DNA from: Pseudonocardia sp. HH130630-07
GTDB lineage: Bacteria; Actinomycetota; Actinomycetes; Mycobacteriales; Pseudonocardiaceae
Length of the DNA stretch: 64,000 nt
Assembly: GCF_001698125.1 (NCBI RefSeq)
Contig: NZ_CP013854.1
Span: 2,356,001 to 2,420,000, forward strand
Reading direction: 5' to 3'
Made by a program: the position numbers and the translations under genes. Of the stretch, positions 18,761 to 26,811 are shown one piece after another. Position 1 is the stretch's first letter. Each line of letters opens with the position of its first letter. The notes beneath the pieces were generated by a model. The model made no database searches, was not told where the DNA came from, and worked only from the letters and a program-made list of their open reading frames with translations.

Positions 18761-19951
18761 ATGGATCCGGTGCGCAACCCGTTCGCTCCCGGTGCCGGGC
18801 AGCGGCCCCCGGAGCTGGCCGGCCGGGACCGCGAGGTGGACGCGTTCGAGATCGTGCTCGAACGGGTGGCCCGTGGCCGTCCGGAGCGGAGCCTGGTCCT
18901 CACCGGGCTGCGCGGGGTGGGCAAGACCGTCCTGCTCGGCGAGCTGCGCTCGATGGCGATGCACGCCGGCTGGGGCGCCGGGAAGATCGAGGCCCGGCCG
19001 GACGCCGACCTGCGCCGGCCGTTGTCGGCCGCGCTGCACCGCGCGATCCGGGACCTGGCCGTGCGGCACCGGGCGCCGGAGCGGATCGACGAGGTGCTCG
19101 GCGTCCTCAAGGCGTTCGCGCTGCGGTCCTCGCCGGAGGGCACGAAGCTGCGCGACCGCTGGCAGCCCGGCATCGACGTCCCGGTCCGCAACGGCCGGGC
19201 CGACTCCGGCGACATCGAGATCGACCTGGTCGAGCTGTTCACCGAGGTCGCGGAGCTGGCGCAGGACGTCGGCTCCGGGATCGCGCTGCTCGTCGACGAG
19301 ATGCAGGACCTGGGCCCGGACGACGTCTCGGCGCTCTGCGCGGCCTGCCACGAGCTGTCCCAGTCCCGGGTGCCGCTGGTCGTCGTCGGGGCCGGGCTGC
19401 CGCACCTGCCCGCGGTGCTGTCGGCGTCGAAGTCGTACTCGGAGCGGTTGTTCAAGTACTCCCGGATCGACCGGCTGGACCGCTCCGACGCGGACTTCGC
19501 CCTGCGCGCACCCGCCGAGCGGGAGGACGCGACGTTCGACCAGGAGGCGCTCGACGACCTCTACCAGCGCTCCGGCGGGTACCCGTACTTCGTGCAGGCC
19601 TACGGCAAGGCGGCCTGGGACGCCGCCCCCACCAGCCCGATCGGGGTGCGCGACGTCGCGATGGCGGCACCCGAGGCGGAGGCGGAACTGGCCGTCGGGT
19701 TCTTCGGGTCCCGCTACGAGCGGGCCACCCCGGCCGAGCGCGAGTACCTGCGGGCGATGGCCGAGCTGACCGACGGCGAGGACCTGCCGGTGGAGACGTC
19801 GATGGTGGCGAAGCACCTGGACCGGCGGGCCTCGTCGCTCTCGCCGGCCCGGGACAGCCTCATGAAGAAGGGCCTGGTGTTCTCGGCCCAGCGCGGCCAG
19901 ATCGCGTTCACCGTGCCGCACTTCGGCCGGTACCTGCTCGCCAGCACCTGA
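18761..19951 (+). CDS. AAA-family ATPase with C-terminal winged helix
   Basis: 396 aa. Walker A GLRGVGKT at residues 49-56, Walker B LLVDEMQDL about residue 187, and a sensor-like strand LVVVGAGLPHLP about 207-218. The C-terminal 90 residues look like a winged helix (SSLSPARDSLMKKGLVFSAQ). The layout matches archaeal/STAND-type ATPases (ORC1-like or MalT-like NTPase fold) found as stand-alone genes in actinomycetes. No partner effector gene is next to it. A terminator follows. Role unknown; DNA or protein remodelling are possibilities. Confidence 0.8.
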   Translation: MDPVRNPFAPGAGQRPPELAGRDREVDAFEIVLERVARGRPERSLVLTGLRGVGKTVLLGELRSMAMHAGWGAGKIEARPDADLRRPLSAALHRAIRDLAVRHRAPERIDEVLGVLKAFALRSSPEGTKLRDRWQPGIDVPVRNGRADSGDIEIDLVELFTEVAELAQDVGSGIALLVDEMQDLGPDDVSALCAACHELSQSRVPLVVVGAGLPHLPAVLSASKSYSERLFKYSRIDRLDRSDADFALRAPAEREDATFDQEALDDLYQRSGGYPYFVQAYGKAAWDAAPTSPIGVRDVAMAAPEAEAELAVGFFGSRYERATPAEREYLRAMAELTDGEDLPVETSMVAKHLDRRASSLSPARDSLMKKGLVFSAQRGQIAFTVPHFGRYLLAST

Positions 19952-20027
19952 ACCACGGGTACTCCGGACGGGTGAAAACCGGTTGCGCTGTAACGCAGCG
20001 ATCTCGTAGCGCGACTGACCGGTCGAG

Positions 20028-20070
20028 CCCCGCGATGCCACCGGACCCCCGACCCGGTCGCGTCGCGGGG
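20028..20070 (+). terminator. hairpin terminator after the ATPase gene
   Basis: Outer arms CCCCGCGA (20028-20035) and TCGCGGGG (20063-20070) enclosing a second ACCGG/CCGGT stem, followed by a pyrimidine-rich tract with TTT. Confidence 0.7.
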
Positions 20071-20147
20071 CCTTCCCTGTTTCCGACCGGTCGTCGCAGC
20101 ACCGGGCGCTGCCGGACGTGTCGGTGGCGGGTCGTAGCATCGGCCGG

Positions 20148-20468
20148 GTGGTCGAGCCCAAACTCGAGATCCAGATGCTCCACGACCGGGTCATGATCAA
20201 GAAGGTCGACGGTACCGGCGAGCGACGGAGTTCGGCCGGAATCGTCATTCCGGCAACCGCACAGGTCGCCAAGCGTCTGGTCTGGGGAGAGGTCGTGGGG
20301 GTGGGGCAGCACGTGCGCACGGTGAAACCGGGTGACCGTGTCCTCCTCGCGCCCGAGGACCAGTACGAGGTCGAGATCGGCGGGGTCGGGCACCTGGTGA
20401 TGCGGGAGCGCGACCTGCATGCGGTGGCCTCCACCGGTGCCCAGCACGGAACCGGTCTCTACCTCTGA
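20148..20468 (+). CDS. GroES-like co-chaperonin family protein
   Basis: 106 aa of the Cpn10 fold: LEIQMLHDRVMIKKVD at the start (GroES has IKPLxDRVLVK), a mobile-loop-like RRSSAGIVIPATAQ, then GEVVGVGQ and VKPGDRVLLAPEDQYEVEIGG. It is a divergent stand-alone paralogue without groEL next to it and its mobile loop lacks the usual hydrophobic tripeptide, so GroEL binding is uncertain. The GTG 20148 is 7 nt after a TAGCAT box and has no Shine-Dalgarno, so the mRNA is probably leaderless. Confidence 0.82.
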   Translation: MVEPKLEIQMLHDRVMIKKVDGTGERRSSAGIVIPATAQVAKRLVWGEVVGVGQHVRTVKPGDRVLLAPEDQYEVEIGGVGHLVMRERDLHAVASTGAQHGTGLYL

Positions 20469-20541
20469 TTCCCCGGCCCGGCACCCGCGAGGAGCGGGCC
20501 CGGCCGGGCACGACGGCAGTGCGGAAAGGAAGTCCCACGTC

Positions 20542-23232
20542 ATGCCCGAGCGTCAGTCCCCGTCCGGCGACCCGGCCGAGCAGCCGGTGACGTCAGAAAC
20601 GGGAGCGGGAGACCGTGGGACGGCCGGTGCCGACCGGACTCCACCGGCTCCGTCCGCCCGTCCGATGATGCCTGCGCGCGACCGCCCGTCGCCCGGGCCC
20701 GCGGGTGGCGCGGACGCGCCCCGGCGGCCGTCGCCGGGTCCGCGCCCCGCTGCGGAGCCCGGTCCGGCCGCCGCCCGATCGGCCGCGGAGCCCGGTCCGG
20801 CCGACCCGCGACCGGCCGATCCGGCGCCCGGCCAGCGCCCGGCGGAGCCCGTGTCCGGCCAGCGGCCTACCGAGCCCGTGTCCGGCCAGCGCCCGGCGGA
20901 GCCGGTGTCCGGCCAGCGCCCGGCGGAGCCGGTGTCCGGCCAGCGTCCGGCCGAGCCCGGTGCCGGGCAGCGTCCGGTCGACCCGGCGTCCGGGCAGCGG
21001 CCCGCCGACCCGGCGCCGGTCCAGCGCCCGGGCGAGCCCGCGCCGGTCCAGCGCCCGGGCGAGCCGGCCGGCCGGGCCGAGCCCGCGGCGAAGCCCTCGC
21101 CGTCGCCCCGGCCGTCGCCCGCACCCGCCGACCGCCCGGGTGACGCTCCGGCGTCCGGCCCGTCCGGCGACGGTCCCACCGCGAACCTGCAGGTCCCCGC
21201 GGCGCCGGCCGGCGCCGAACCGGCGCAGCCCGTGTCGCAGCCGGGCGCTGCCACCCCGTCCCGTCCCGCTCCGGGCGGGCAGGACACCGCCGGCCACGGC
21301 GCGCAGGACACCGTCCGCGTCGCCGCGCTGAGCGACCAGCGGACCCAGGTCATGCCCCGGGTCGGCGCCGCGGCCGACTCCGGGAACGCCGGCGAGCGGA
21401 CCGAGCGGATCGAGACCGCGGGCACGGCCGTCTTCGGCGGTGCGGCCGGTGCAGCCGGCGCGCCCGGGCCCGGTGGCCCGGGTGGTCCCGGCGGCCCCGA
21501 CGACCCGGGACCGGGCGACGGCGGTGGTGACGGCGGCGATCCGGAGGGTTCCGGTCCCGGCCGCGGCCGGCGGACCGGGCTGATCGTCGCGGCGGCGGTC
21601 GTCGGGCTGCTGCTGCTGGCCTACCTCGGTGACCTGCTGGTCACCTCGGGGAGCGTGCCGCGCGGCGTCGTCGTCGCGGGGCAGGACATCGGCGGGCTGT
21701 CCCGGGCCGCGGCGACCGAGAAGCTGCAGACCGCGATCGAGCCGCGGTCCTCCGCGCCGGTGCCGGTCCAGGCGGGCGAGATCCGCAGCGAGATCGACCC
21801 GAGGGCGGCCGGGCTGAAGGTCGACTACGACCGCACCCTGGACGAGGCGGGTGAGCAGCCGCTGAACCCGATCACCCGGGTCTCCTCGTTCTTCACCAGC
21901 CAGGACGTCGGCGTCGTCAACTCGACCGACGACCGTGCCGTCCGGTCCGCGCTGGAGCAGATGGCCCCGCTGGTCATGAAGGAGCCGAAGGAGGGCGCCG
22001 TCGAGTGGCAGGGCCTGAGCCCGGCCCCGGTCGCGCCGGAACCCGGCCAGCAGCTGGACGTGGACGCGGCCGTCGGCGTCGTCGAGCAGCGGTGGGCCTC
22101 CGGTGAGCCGGTGCAGCTCCCGCTGATCATCGAGCAGGCGGTCACCACCCCCGCCGACGTGCAGCAGGCGATCGACGACGTCGCGCTGCCCGCGGTGTCC
22201 GGCCCGCTGACGGTCACCGGCGAGGGCGCGAACGCCACGATCCCGCCGGAGGACATCGTGAAGGCGCTGAGCTTCACCGCGGACCCGGAGGGCGCCGCGA
22301 AGCTGAAGCCGGTCATCGCGAACAAGACGCTGGAGGACTCGGCGAAGCCGCAGCTCGCGAGCACGGAGAAGCCGGGCGTCGACGCCCAGCTCGACTTCGC
22401 CGCGACCCCGCCGCGGGTCGTCCCGTCCCAGGACGGCCGGGGCATCGACTACGACGCGACCTTCGCGAACGTGCTGCCGGTCCTGACCGGGCAGGGTGAG
22501 CGCCAGGTCCCGGCGGTCTACGCGCAGAAGCCGGCCGAGATCACCACCGCCGACCTGGAGTCGCTGGGCAACGCCGGTGAGATCGGCACGTTCACCACGG
22601 GCGGGTTCGCCGCGGACTCCGGCCAGAACATCCGGCGCGCCGCCGAGATGATCGACGGCGAGATCGTCCAGCCGGGCGAGACGTTCAGCCTCAACGGCGT
22701 GACCAACCCGCGGAACGCGGGGAACGGTTACGTCGAGGCGGGCATCATCGAGGACGGCCACCCGGCGCGGGGCGTCGGTGGCGGTGTCTCCCAGCTCGCG
22801 ACGACGCTGTACAACGCGTCGTACTTCGCCGGGATGACCGACATCGAGCACAAGGAGCACAGTTACTACATCAGCCGGTACCCGGTGGCCCGGGAGGCGA
22901 CGGTCTTCAACGACCTGATCGACGTCAAGTTCCGCAACGACGGGCCGACCGCGGTGCTGATCCGCACGTCGTGGACGCCGAGCAACGTGACGGTGACCTT
23001 CCTCGGCCAGAAGATGTACGACGTCACCTCGCAGAGCGGTCCGCGGACGAACCCGACCGAGCCGCAGCTGGTGAACATCCCGCCGGGGCAGCCGTGCAGC
23101 GCGAGCAAGGGCTCGCCCGGGTTCACCGCGACCGACACCCGGACGATGCGCAACGTCCAGACCGGCGAGACCACCAGCGACACCCGGACGGTCAAGTACA
23201 ACCCGCAGCCGATCGTGCAGTGCGGCGGCTGA
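20542..23232 (+). CDS. VanW-domain membrane protein with Pro-rich repeat region
   Basis: 896 aa. Residues 1-340 are cytoplasmic, Pro/Ala/Gly-rich and disordered, including nine tandem nonapeptides (AEPVSGQRP type, 92-172). One transmembrane helix (LIVAAAVVGLLLLAYLGDLL, about 346-366) is followed by extracytoplasmic putative peptidoglycan-binding domains (YoaR type) and a VanW domain (GTFTTGGFA..., then GETFSLNGVTN and GVGGGVSQLATTLYNA). The end carries Thr-rich sequence and two Cys. VanW/YoaR proteins act at the cell wall and are linked to glycopeptide resistance or wall remodelling, but their chemistry is unproven. AAGGAAG precedes ATG 20542. Confidence 0.88.
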   Translation: MPERQSPSGDPAEQPVTSETGAGDRGTAGADRTPPAPSARPMMPARDRPSPGPAGGADAPRRPSPGPRPAAEPGPAAARSAAEPGPADPRPADPAPGQRPAEPVSGQRPTEPVSGQRPAEPVSGQRPAEPVSGQRPAEPGAGQRPVDPASGQRPADPAPVQRPGEPAPVQRPGEPAGRAEPAAKPSPSPRPSPAPADRPGDAPASGPSGDGPTANLQVPAAPAGAEPAQPVSQPGAATPSRPAPGGQDTAGHGAQDTVRVAALSDQRTQVMPRVGAAADSGNAGERTERIETAGTAVFGGAAGAAGAPGPGGPGGPGGPDDPGPGDGGGDGGDPEGSGPGRGRRTGLIVAAAVVGLLLLAYLGDLLVTSGSVPRGVVVAGQDIGGLSRAAATEKLQTAIEPRSSAPVPVQAGEIRSEIDPRAAGLKVDYDRTLDEAGEQPLNPITRVSSFFTSQDVGVVNSTDDRAVRSALEQMAPLVMKEPKEGAVEWQGLSPAPVAPEPGQQLDVDAAVGVVEQRWASGEPVQLPLIIEQAVTTPADVQQAIDDVALPAVSGPLTVTGEGANATIPPEDIVKALSFTADPEGAAKLKPVIANKTLEDSAKPQLASTEKPGVDAQLDFAATPPRVVPSQDGRGIDYDATFANVLPVLTGQGERQVPAVYAQKPAEITTADLESLGNAGEIGTFTTGGFAADSGQNIRRAAEMIDGEIVQPGETFSLNGVTNPRNAGNGYVEAGIIEDGHPARGVGGGVSQLATTLYNASYFAGMTDIEHKEHSYYISRYPVAREATVFNDLIDVKFRNDGPTAVLIRTSWTPSNVTVTFLGQKMYDVTSQSGPRTNPTEPQLVNIPPGQPCSASKGSPGFTATDTRTMRNVQTGETTSDTRTVKYNPQPIVQCGG
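20815..21057 (+). repeat. 27-bp tandem repeat coding for nonapeptides
   Basis: Nine in-frame copies of a 27-bp unit inside the VanW gene, coding for variants of AEPVSGQRP. Central copies are nearly identical in DNA; the outer ones drift (ADPAPGQRP, VDPASGQRP, GEPAPVQRP). Copy number is likely to vary between strains. Confidence 0.9.
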
Positions 23233-23279
23233 TCCGGTGAAGATCGCCGGTTAGAGGCTGACGAGAGCCACGTCACGTT

Positions 23280-23326
23280 CGTACCCTGATCCCTCCGAGA
23301 CGACGACGCGGAGGGATCAGGGTACG
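23280..23326 (+). promoter_or_regulatory. 18-bp perfect inverted repeat abutting the CBS gene start
   Basis: Arms 23280-23297 and 23309-23326 are perfectly complementary with an 11-nt loop; the right arm ends 2 nt before the ATG. The only Shine-Dalgarno-like GGAGGG lies inside the right arm. A CTGACG-N18-TACCCT promoter can be drawn with its -10 in the left arm, so it may be either an RNA hairpin controlling translation or an operator over the transcription start. Confidence 0.8.
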
Positions 23327-23328
23327 CC

Positions 23329-23754
23329 ATGCGGATCGCGGACGTTCTCAAGGGCAAGGGCAGCGCGGTGACGACCGTGTCACCGGACGAGTCCGTCGCC
23401 GAGGTACTGCGGCACATCGCCGAGGAGAACCTCGGCGCGCTCCCGGTGGTCGACGGCGACCGGATCGTCGGGATCGTCTCCGAGCGGGACGTGGTCCGCC
23501 GGCTGCACGCGCACGGCGAGGAGCTGCTGCGCTCCCGGGTGGCCGACCTGATGACGGCGGAGGTCGTCACCTGCTCGCCGGACGACGCGGTGGGCGACCT
23601 GGCCCGGATCATGACCGAGCGCCGGGTCCGGCACCTCCCGGTCGTCGTCGACGGCGCGCTGGCCGGGATCGTCTCGATCGGTGACCTGGTCAAGGCCCGG
23701 ATCGACATGCTGGAGCAGGAGCGCGAGCAGCTGGAGAGCTACATCGCGCAGTAG
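23329..23754 (+). CDS. CBS-domain pair protein
   Basis: 141 aa made almost entirely of two CBS motifs: residues 1-60 (MRIADVLKGKGSAVTTVSPD...LPVVDGDRIVGIVSERDVV) and 72-130 (VADLMTAEVVTCSPDD...LPVVVDGALAGIVSIGDLV), forming one Bateman module. Such stand-alone modules bind adenine nucleotides and act as energy sensors; several mycobacterial ones respond to hypoxia. A short Glu-rich helix ends it. It is convergent with lnt (4-nt gap) and its start is masked by a striking inverted repeat. Confidence 0.9.
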   Translation: MRIADVLKGKGSAVTTVSPDESVAEVLRHIAEENLGALPVVDGDRIVGIVSERDVVRRLHAHGEELLRSRVADLMTAEVVTCSPDDAVGDLARIMTERRVRHLPVVVDGALAGIVSIGDLVKARIDMLEQEREQLESYIAQ

Positions 23755-23758
23755 CCCG

Positions 23759-25297
23759 TCACCCCTCGTCGGCCGGTGTGGTGCGGCGCCGTCGCCAGGC
23801 TCCGGCCGCGGCGGCGAGGAGCGCACCGAGCGCGAGGCCGTGCTCCAGCGGCCCGCCCCACCGGTCGGCGAGGGTGAGGTCCGAGCGCAGCGGCACCTGC
23901 TCGACGAAGCTCGTCGCGGTGTACATGTCGGTGGAGCGGACGACCGTCCCGTCCGGCCGGACCACCGCACTCACCCCGCTCAGCGCGGCGACGACGGCGG
24001 CCCGGCCGTGCTCGACCGCGCGCAGCCGGGCCATCGCGAGCTGCTGGTAGGTCATCTCCCCGACGCCGTACCAGGCGTTGTTCGTCGGGATGACGAGAAG
24101 CTGGCCGCCGTCGCGGACCCCGTCCCGCAGGACGTGGTCGTAGGCGACCTCGTAACAGATGCCGACGGCGACCCGGGTCCCCGCGACGTCCAGCACCCCG
24201 GGCCGGGTCCCGGCGCTCAGGTCGGACAGTCCGACGTAGGGCGTGACCAGCCCGGCGATCGGGCGCAGCGGGATGCGCTCGGCGAACGGGACCAGCTCCT
24301 GCTTGGCGTACCGCTCGCCGACCCCGGAGCCGGGGTTCCAGACGGCGACCGCGTTCTCCACCGCCTCGCCCGCCCGGTAGTAGGCCCCGATCAGGGCCGG
24401 GACGCCGAGCCCGTCGACGACCCGGTCGAGCACCGGGTCGTCGCCGTCGGTCGGTGTCGAGCTCTCCGGCCAGACCATCAGGTCCGGCCGCGGCTCGGTC
24501 CTGGCCCGCACGGCGCGCTCCAGCTCGGCGGTCTCCGCGAGGTGGTTGCGGCGCAGCGTCGCGCTCGCGTTCAGCAGGCCCAGGCCGATGTCCGGGGCGT
24601 TGCCCTGCACGACGGCGACCGCCCGGGTCCCGTTCTGCGCCTCGGTCGGGGGCTGCGGCACCACCAGGACCAGCGCCACCAGCGCGACGACCGGGACGGC
24701 CCGGCGCAGCTCCCGTGGCCGGATCAGCAGCGCCGCGACCGAGAACCCGGCCGCGACCACGGCCAGCGAGACCAGCGGGGCGCCCCCGACGGCGGCCAGC
24801 GGCAGGAACGGGCCCTCCACCTGGCCGAACGCGACCCGGCCCCAGGGGAAGCCGTTCAGCGGGAACCGGCTCTGCACCCACTCCTGCCCGACGTAGGCGA
24901 GCGCGCCCCACAGCGGCGCCGCGGGGAACCGGGACACCAGCGCGACCAGCACGCACCCGGCCGTCGTGAACACCGCCATCAGGGCGGAGAGCCCCACCCA
25001 CGGCAGGACGCCGAACTCCCGGCCGAGGAAGTTCTGCAGCCACAACAGGTGCGGCAGGTAGAACCCGAGGCCGAACGCGAAGCCGAGCCCGGCCGCCGCC
25101 CGGATCCGGCGCCCCTGCAGCACCCACCACAGCAGGGCGAACGCGACGACCGCCGTCCACCACACCGTGCGGGGCGGGAACGCCAGGTGCAGGAGCACCC
25201 CGGCGGCCGCGGCCACCGCCACGCGGAGCAGTGGTGCCCCGAACCCCGAGAGCCGCCCGGCGGCCGTTGCGTCCACCCCGACAGCATGAACGTTCAT
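23759..25297 (-). CDS. lnt: apolipoprotein N-acyltransferase
   Basis: 512 aa. Adds the third acyl chain to the N-terminal Cys of lipoproteins in the cytoplasmic membrane. N-terminal half has about 6-8 transmembrane helices; the C-terminal half is the nitrilase domain with the Glu-Lys-Cys catalytic triad in the contexts WPESSTP, YAKQELVPF and GICYEVAYD. The start overlaps the mannosyltransferase stop by 4 nt (ATGA). In mycobacteria Lnt is fused with or adjacent to a polyprenyl-phosphomannose synthase; here it pairs with a polyprenyl-phosphomannose user, which fits the same membrane lipid context. Confidence 0.92.
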   Translation of the reverse strand: MNVHAVGVDATAAGRLSGFGAPLLRVAVAAAAGVLLHLAFPPRTVWWTAVVAFALLWWVLQGRRIRAAAGLGFAFGLGFYLPHLLWLQNFLGREFGVLPWVGLSALMAVFTTAGCVLVALVSRFPAAPLWGALAYVGQEWVQSRFPLNGFPWGRVAFGQVEGPFLPLAAVGGAPLVSLAVVAAGFSVAALLIRPRELRRAVPVVALVALVLVVPQPPTEAQNGTRAVAVVQGNAPDIGLGLLNASATLRRNHLAETAELERAVRARTEPRPDLMVWPESSTPTDGDDPVLDRVVDGLGVPALIGAYYRAGEAVENAVAVWNPGSGVGERYAKQELVPFAERIPLRPIAGLVTPYVGLSDLSAGTRPGVLDVAGTRVAVGICYEVAYDHVLRDGVRDGGQLLVIPTNNAWYGVGEMTYQQLAMARLRAVEHGRAAVVAALSGVSAVVRPDGTVVRSTDMYTATSFVEQVPLRSDLTLADRWGGPLEHGLALGALLAAAAGAWRRRRTTPADEG

Positions 25298-26745
25298 CGA
25301 TCGCCGGCGTGCGGCGGTGCCCGCTCCGCACGCCGCAGCACGAGGTGGGCGATCCCCGCGACGACGACCGCCGCGCCGTAGGCGAGGACCAGGTCGGGCA
25401 CCCGGGCGGAGAAGTCACCGGCCGACGGCGGCACGGCCACCGCGAACACCGCGACGGCGCCGGCCGTCCACCGGCGGGCCCGGTCCCCGACGGCCGAGGC
25501 GAACAGCGGGACGGCCGCCCAGAGCACGTACCACGGCTGCACGACCGGCCCCAGCACGACGACGGCGGTGTAGACCAGCGCGAGCGTGCCGACCGGGTCG
25601 CGACGGCCCTGCCACTGCCGGACGAGCAGCAGCACGACGAGGAGCACGCTCACCACCGCACCGACCGTGCGGCCCAGCGCGAGCGTCCCGGCGGCGGCGC
25701 CGGGACCACCGAGGGCCCCCGCGGCGAACCCGGGCCAGTTGGTGGGTGCCATCCAGCTGCCGAGCCGGCCGGGCGTCGCCGTCGAGAGCAGCCAGCTCGT
25801 GGCCGACCCGGTCGCGCCGGAGACCGCCAGGGAGACCACGGTGACGACGGCGAGCGCACCGGCCCCGATCCCGAGGACGACGAGCGGCGCGTACCGGGCC
25901 CGGCGCTGCGGAGGCCGCGCGGCCGCGACCGCGATCACCGCCAGCGCGGCCGCCGCCGGGGCCTTGACCAGCGCCCCGAGCGTCACCAGTCCCACCCCGG
26001 CGGCGACCGGGCCGAACCGGCCGGTGTCGATCCCCCGCAGCGCGACGGCCAGGCCGCACAGCGCGAGCGCGAGCATCGGCCCGTCGTTGTGCACGCCGCC
26101 GAGCAGGTGCCACAGCACCAGCGGGTTCGCCGCGGCGAGCAGCAGGGCGCCCTCCCGGGCGATCCCGCACCGGGCGGCGAGCCGCGGGACGGCCCAGACG
26201 ACACCGAGCACCGCGAGCACCCCGAGCACCCGGTGCAGGGCGACGGCGGCGGCGACGCCCTCGCCGGTGAGCACGGCGATCGCACCCTGCAGCGCGTCCG
26301 TGACCGGTCCGTACGGCGACGGCGTGGCCCGCCAGTGGCCGTCGACCTCGGCCAGCAGCGCGGACCCGGCGGGCAGCCCGTCGACCGGGCCGAGCACGTG
26401 CGGGTCCAGGCCGCGCGCGACGACGCCGCCCTGCGCGAGGTAGCTGAACACGTCCTTGCTGAACAGCGGCGGCGCCACCAGCAACGGTGCGGCCCACAGG
26501 GCGAGCGTGCGCACCGACCACCCGGGCGGCGGCACGGTCCCGCGCAGGACGGCGCGGGCCGCGACCCCCCAGGCGACGACCACCAGACCGACCCCGCAGC
26601 AGGCGACGGCGAGACCCGGTGGTGCCCACGCACCCGCCCGGACGACGGCCCAGCTGCCCGCGCACAGCAGGACCGCACCCACGAGGCCGACCAGGCGGAC
26701 GACGCCGTCGACGGACGTGCGGTGGAGGCCAGCCGGCACCGTCAT
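25294..26745 (-). CDS. mptB: MptB-like alpha-1,6-mannosyltransferase (GT-C)
   Basis: 483 aa, about 12 transmembrane helices. The loop after the second helix group, LFSKDVFSYLAQGGVVARG then SPYGP, is the hallmark of the MptB family, polyprenyl-phosphomannose-dependent enzymes that prime the mannan core of lipomannan and lipoarabinomannan outside the membrane. Further conserved parts are NPLVLWHLLGGVHNDG and VQPWYVLWA. It is the first gene of the mptB-lnt pair. Substrate assignment rests on family similarity. Confidence 0.8.
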   Translation of the reverse strand: MTVPAGLHRTSVDGVVRLVGLVGAVLLCAGSWAVVRAGAWAPPGLAVACCGVGLVVVAWGVAARAVLRGTVPPPGWSVRTLALWAAPLLVAPPLFSKDVFSYLAQGGVVARGLDPHVLGPVDGLPAGSALLAEVDGHWRATPSPYGPVTDALQGAIAVLTGEGVAAAVALHRVLGVLAVLGVVWAVPRLAARCGIAREGALLLAAANPLVLWHLLGGVHNDGPMLALALCGLAVALRGIDTGRFGPVAAGVGLVTLGALVKAPAAAALAVIAVAAARPPQRRARYAPLVVLGIGAGALAVVTVVSLAVSGATGSATSWLLSTATPGRLGSWMAPTNWPGFAAGALGGPGAAAGTLALGRTVGAVVSVLLVVLLLVRQWQGRRDPVGTLALVYTAVVVLGPVVQPWYVLWAAVPLFASAVGDRARRWTAGAVAVFAVAVPPSAGDFSARVPDLVLAYGAAVVVAGIAHLVLRRAERAPPHAGDR

Positions 26746-26811
26746 GATCCCGGATCCTGCCGGGCGGGCACGGCCGGTTCCGGGCCGGGGTGGACCCCGG
26801 CCCGGAGCGGG

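Noticed and set aside
20148..20468. Annotation as the housekeeping groES
   Set aside because: No groEL adjacent, mobile loop not canonical, and length/sequence diverge; kept only as a GroES-like family member.
20815..21057. Possible CRISPR-like repeats
   Set aside because: The 27-bp units are directly adjacent with no spacers and are in-frame coding repeats.
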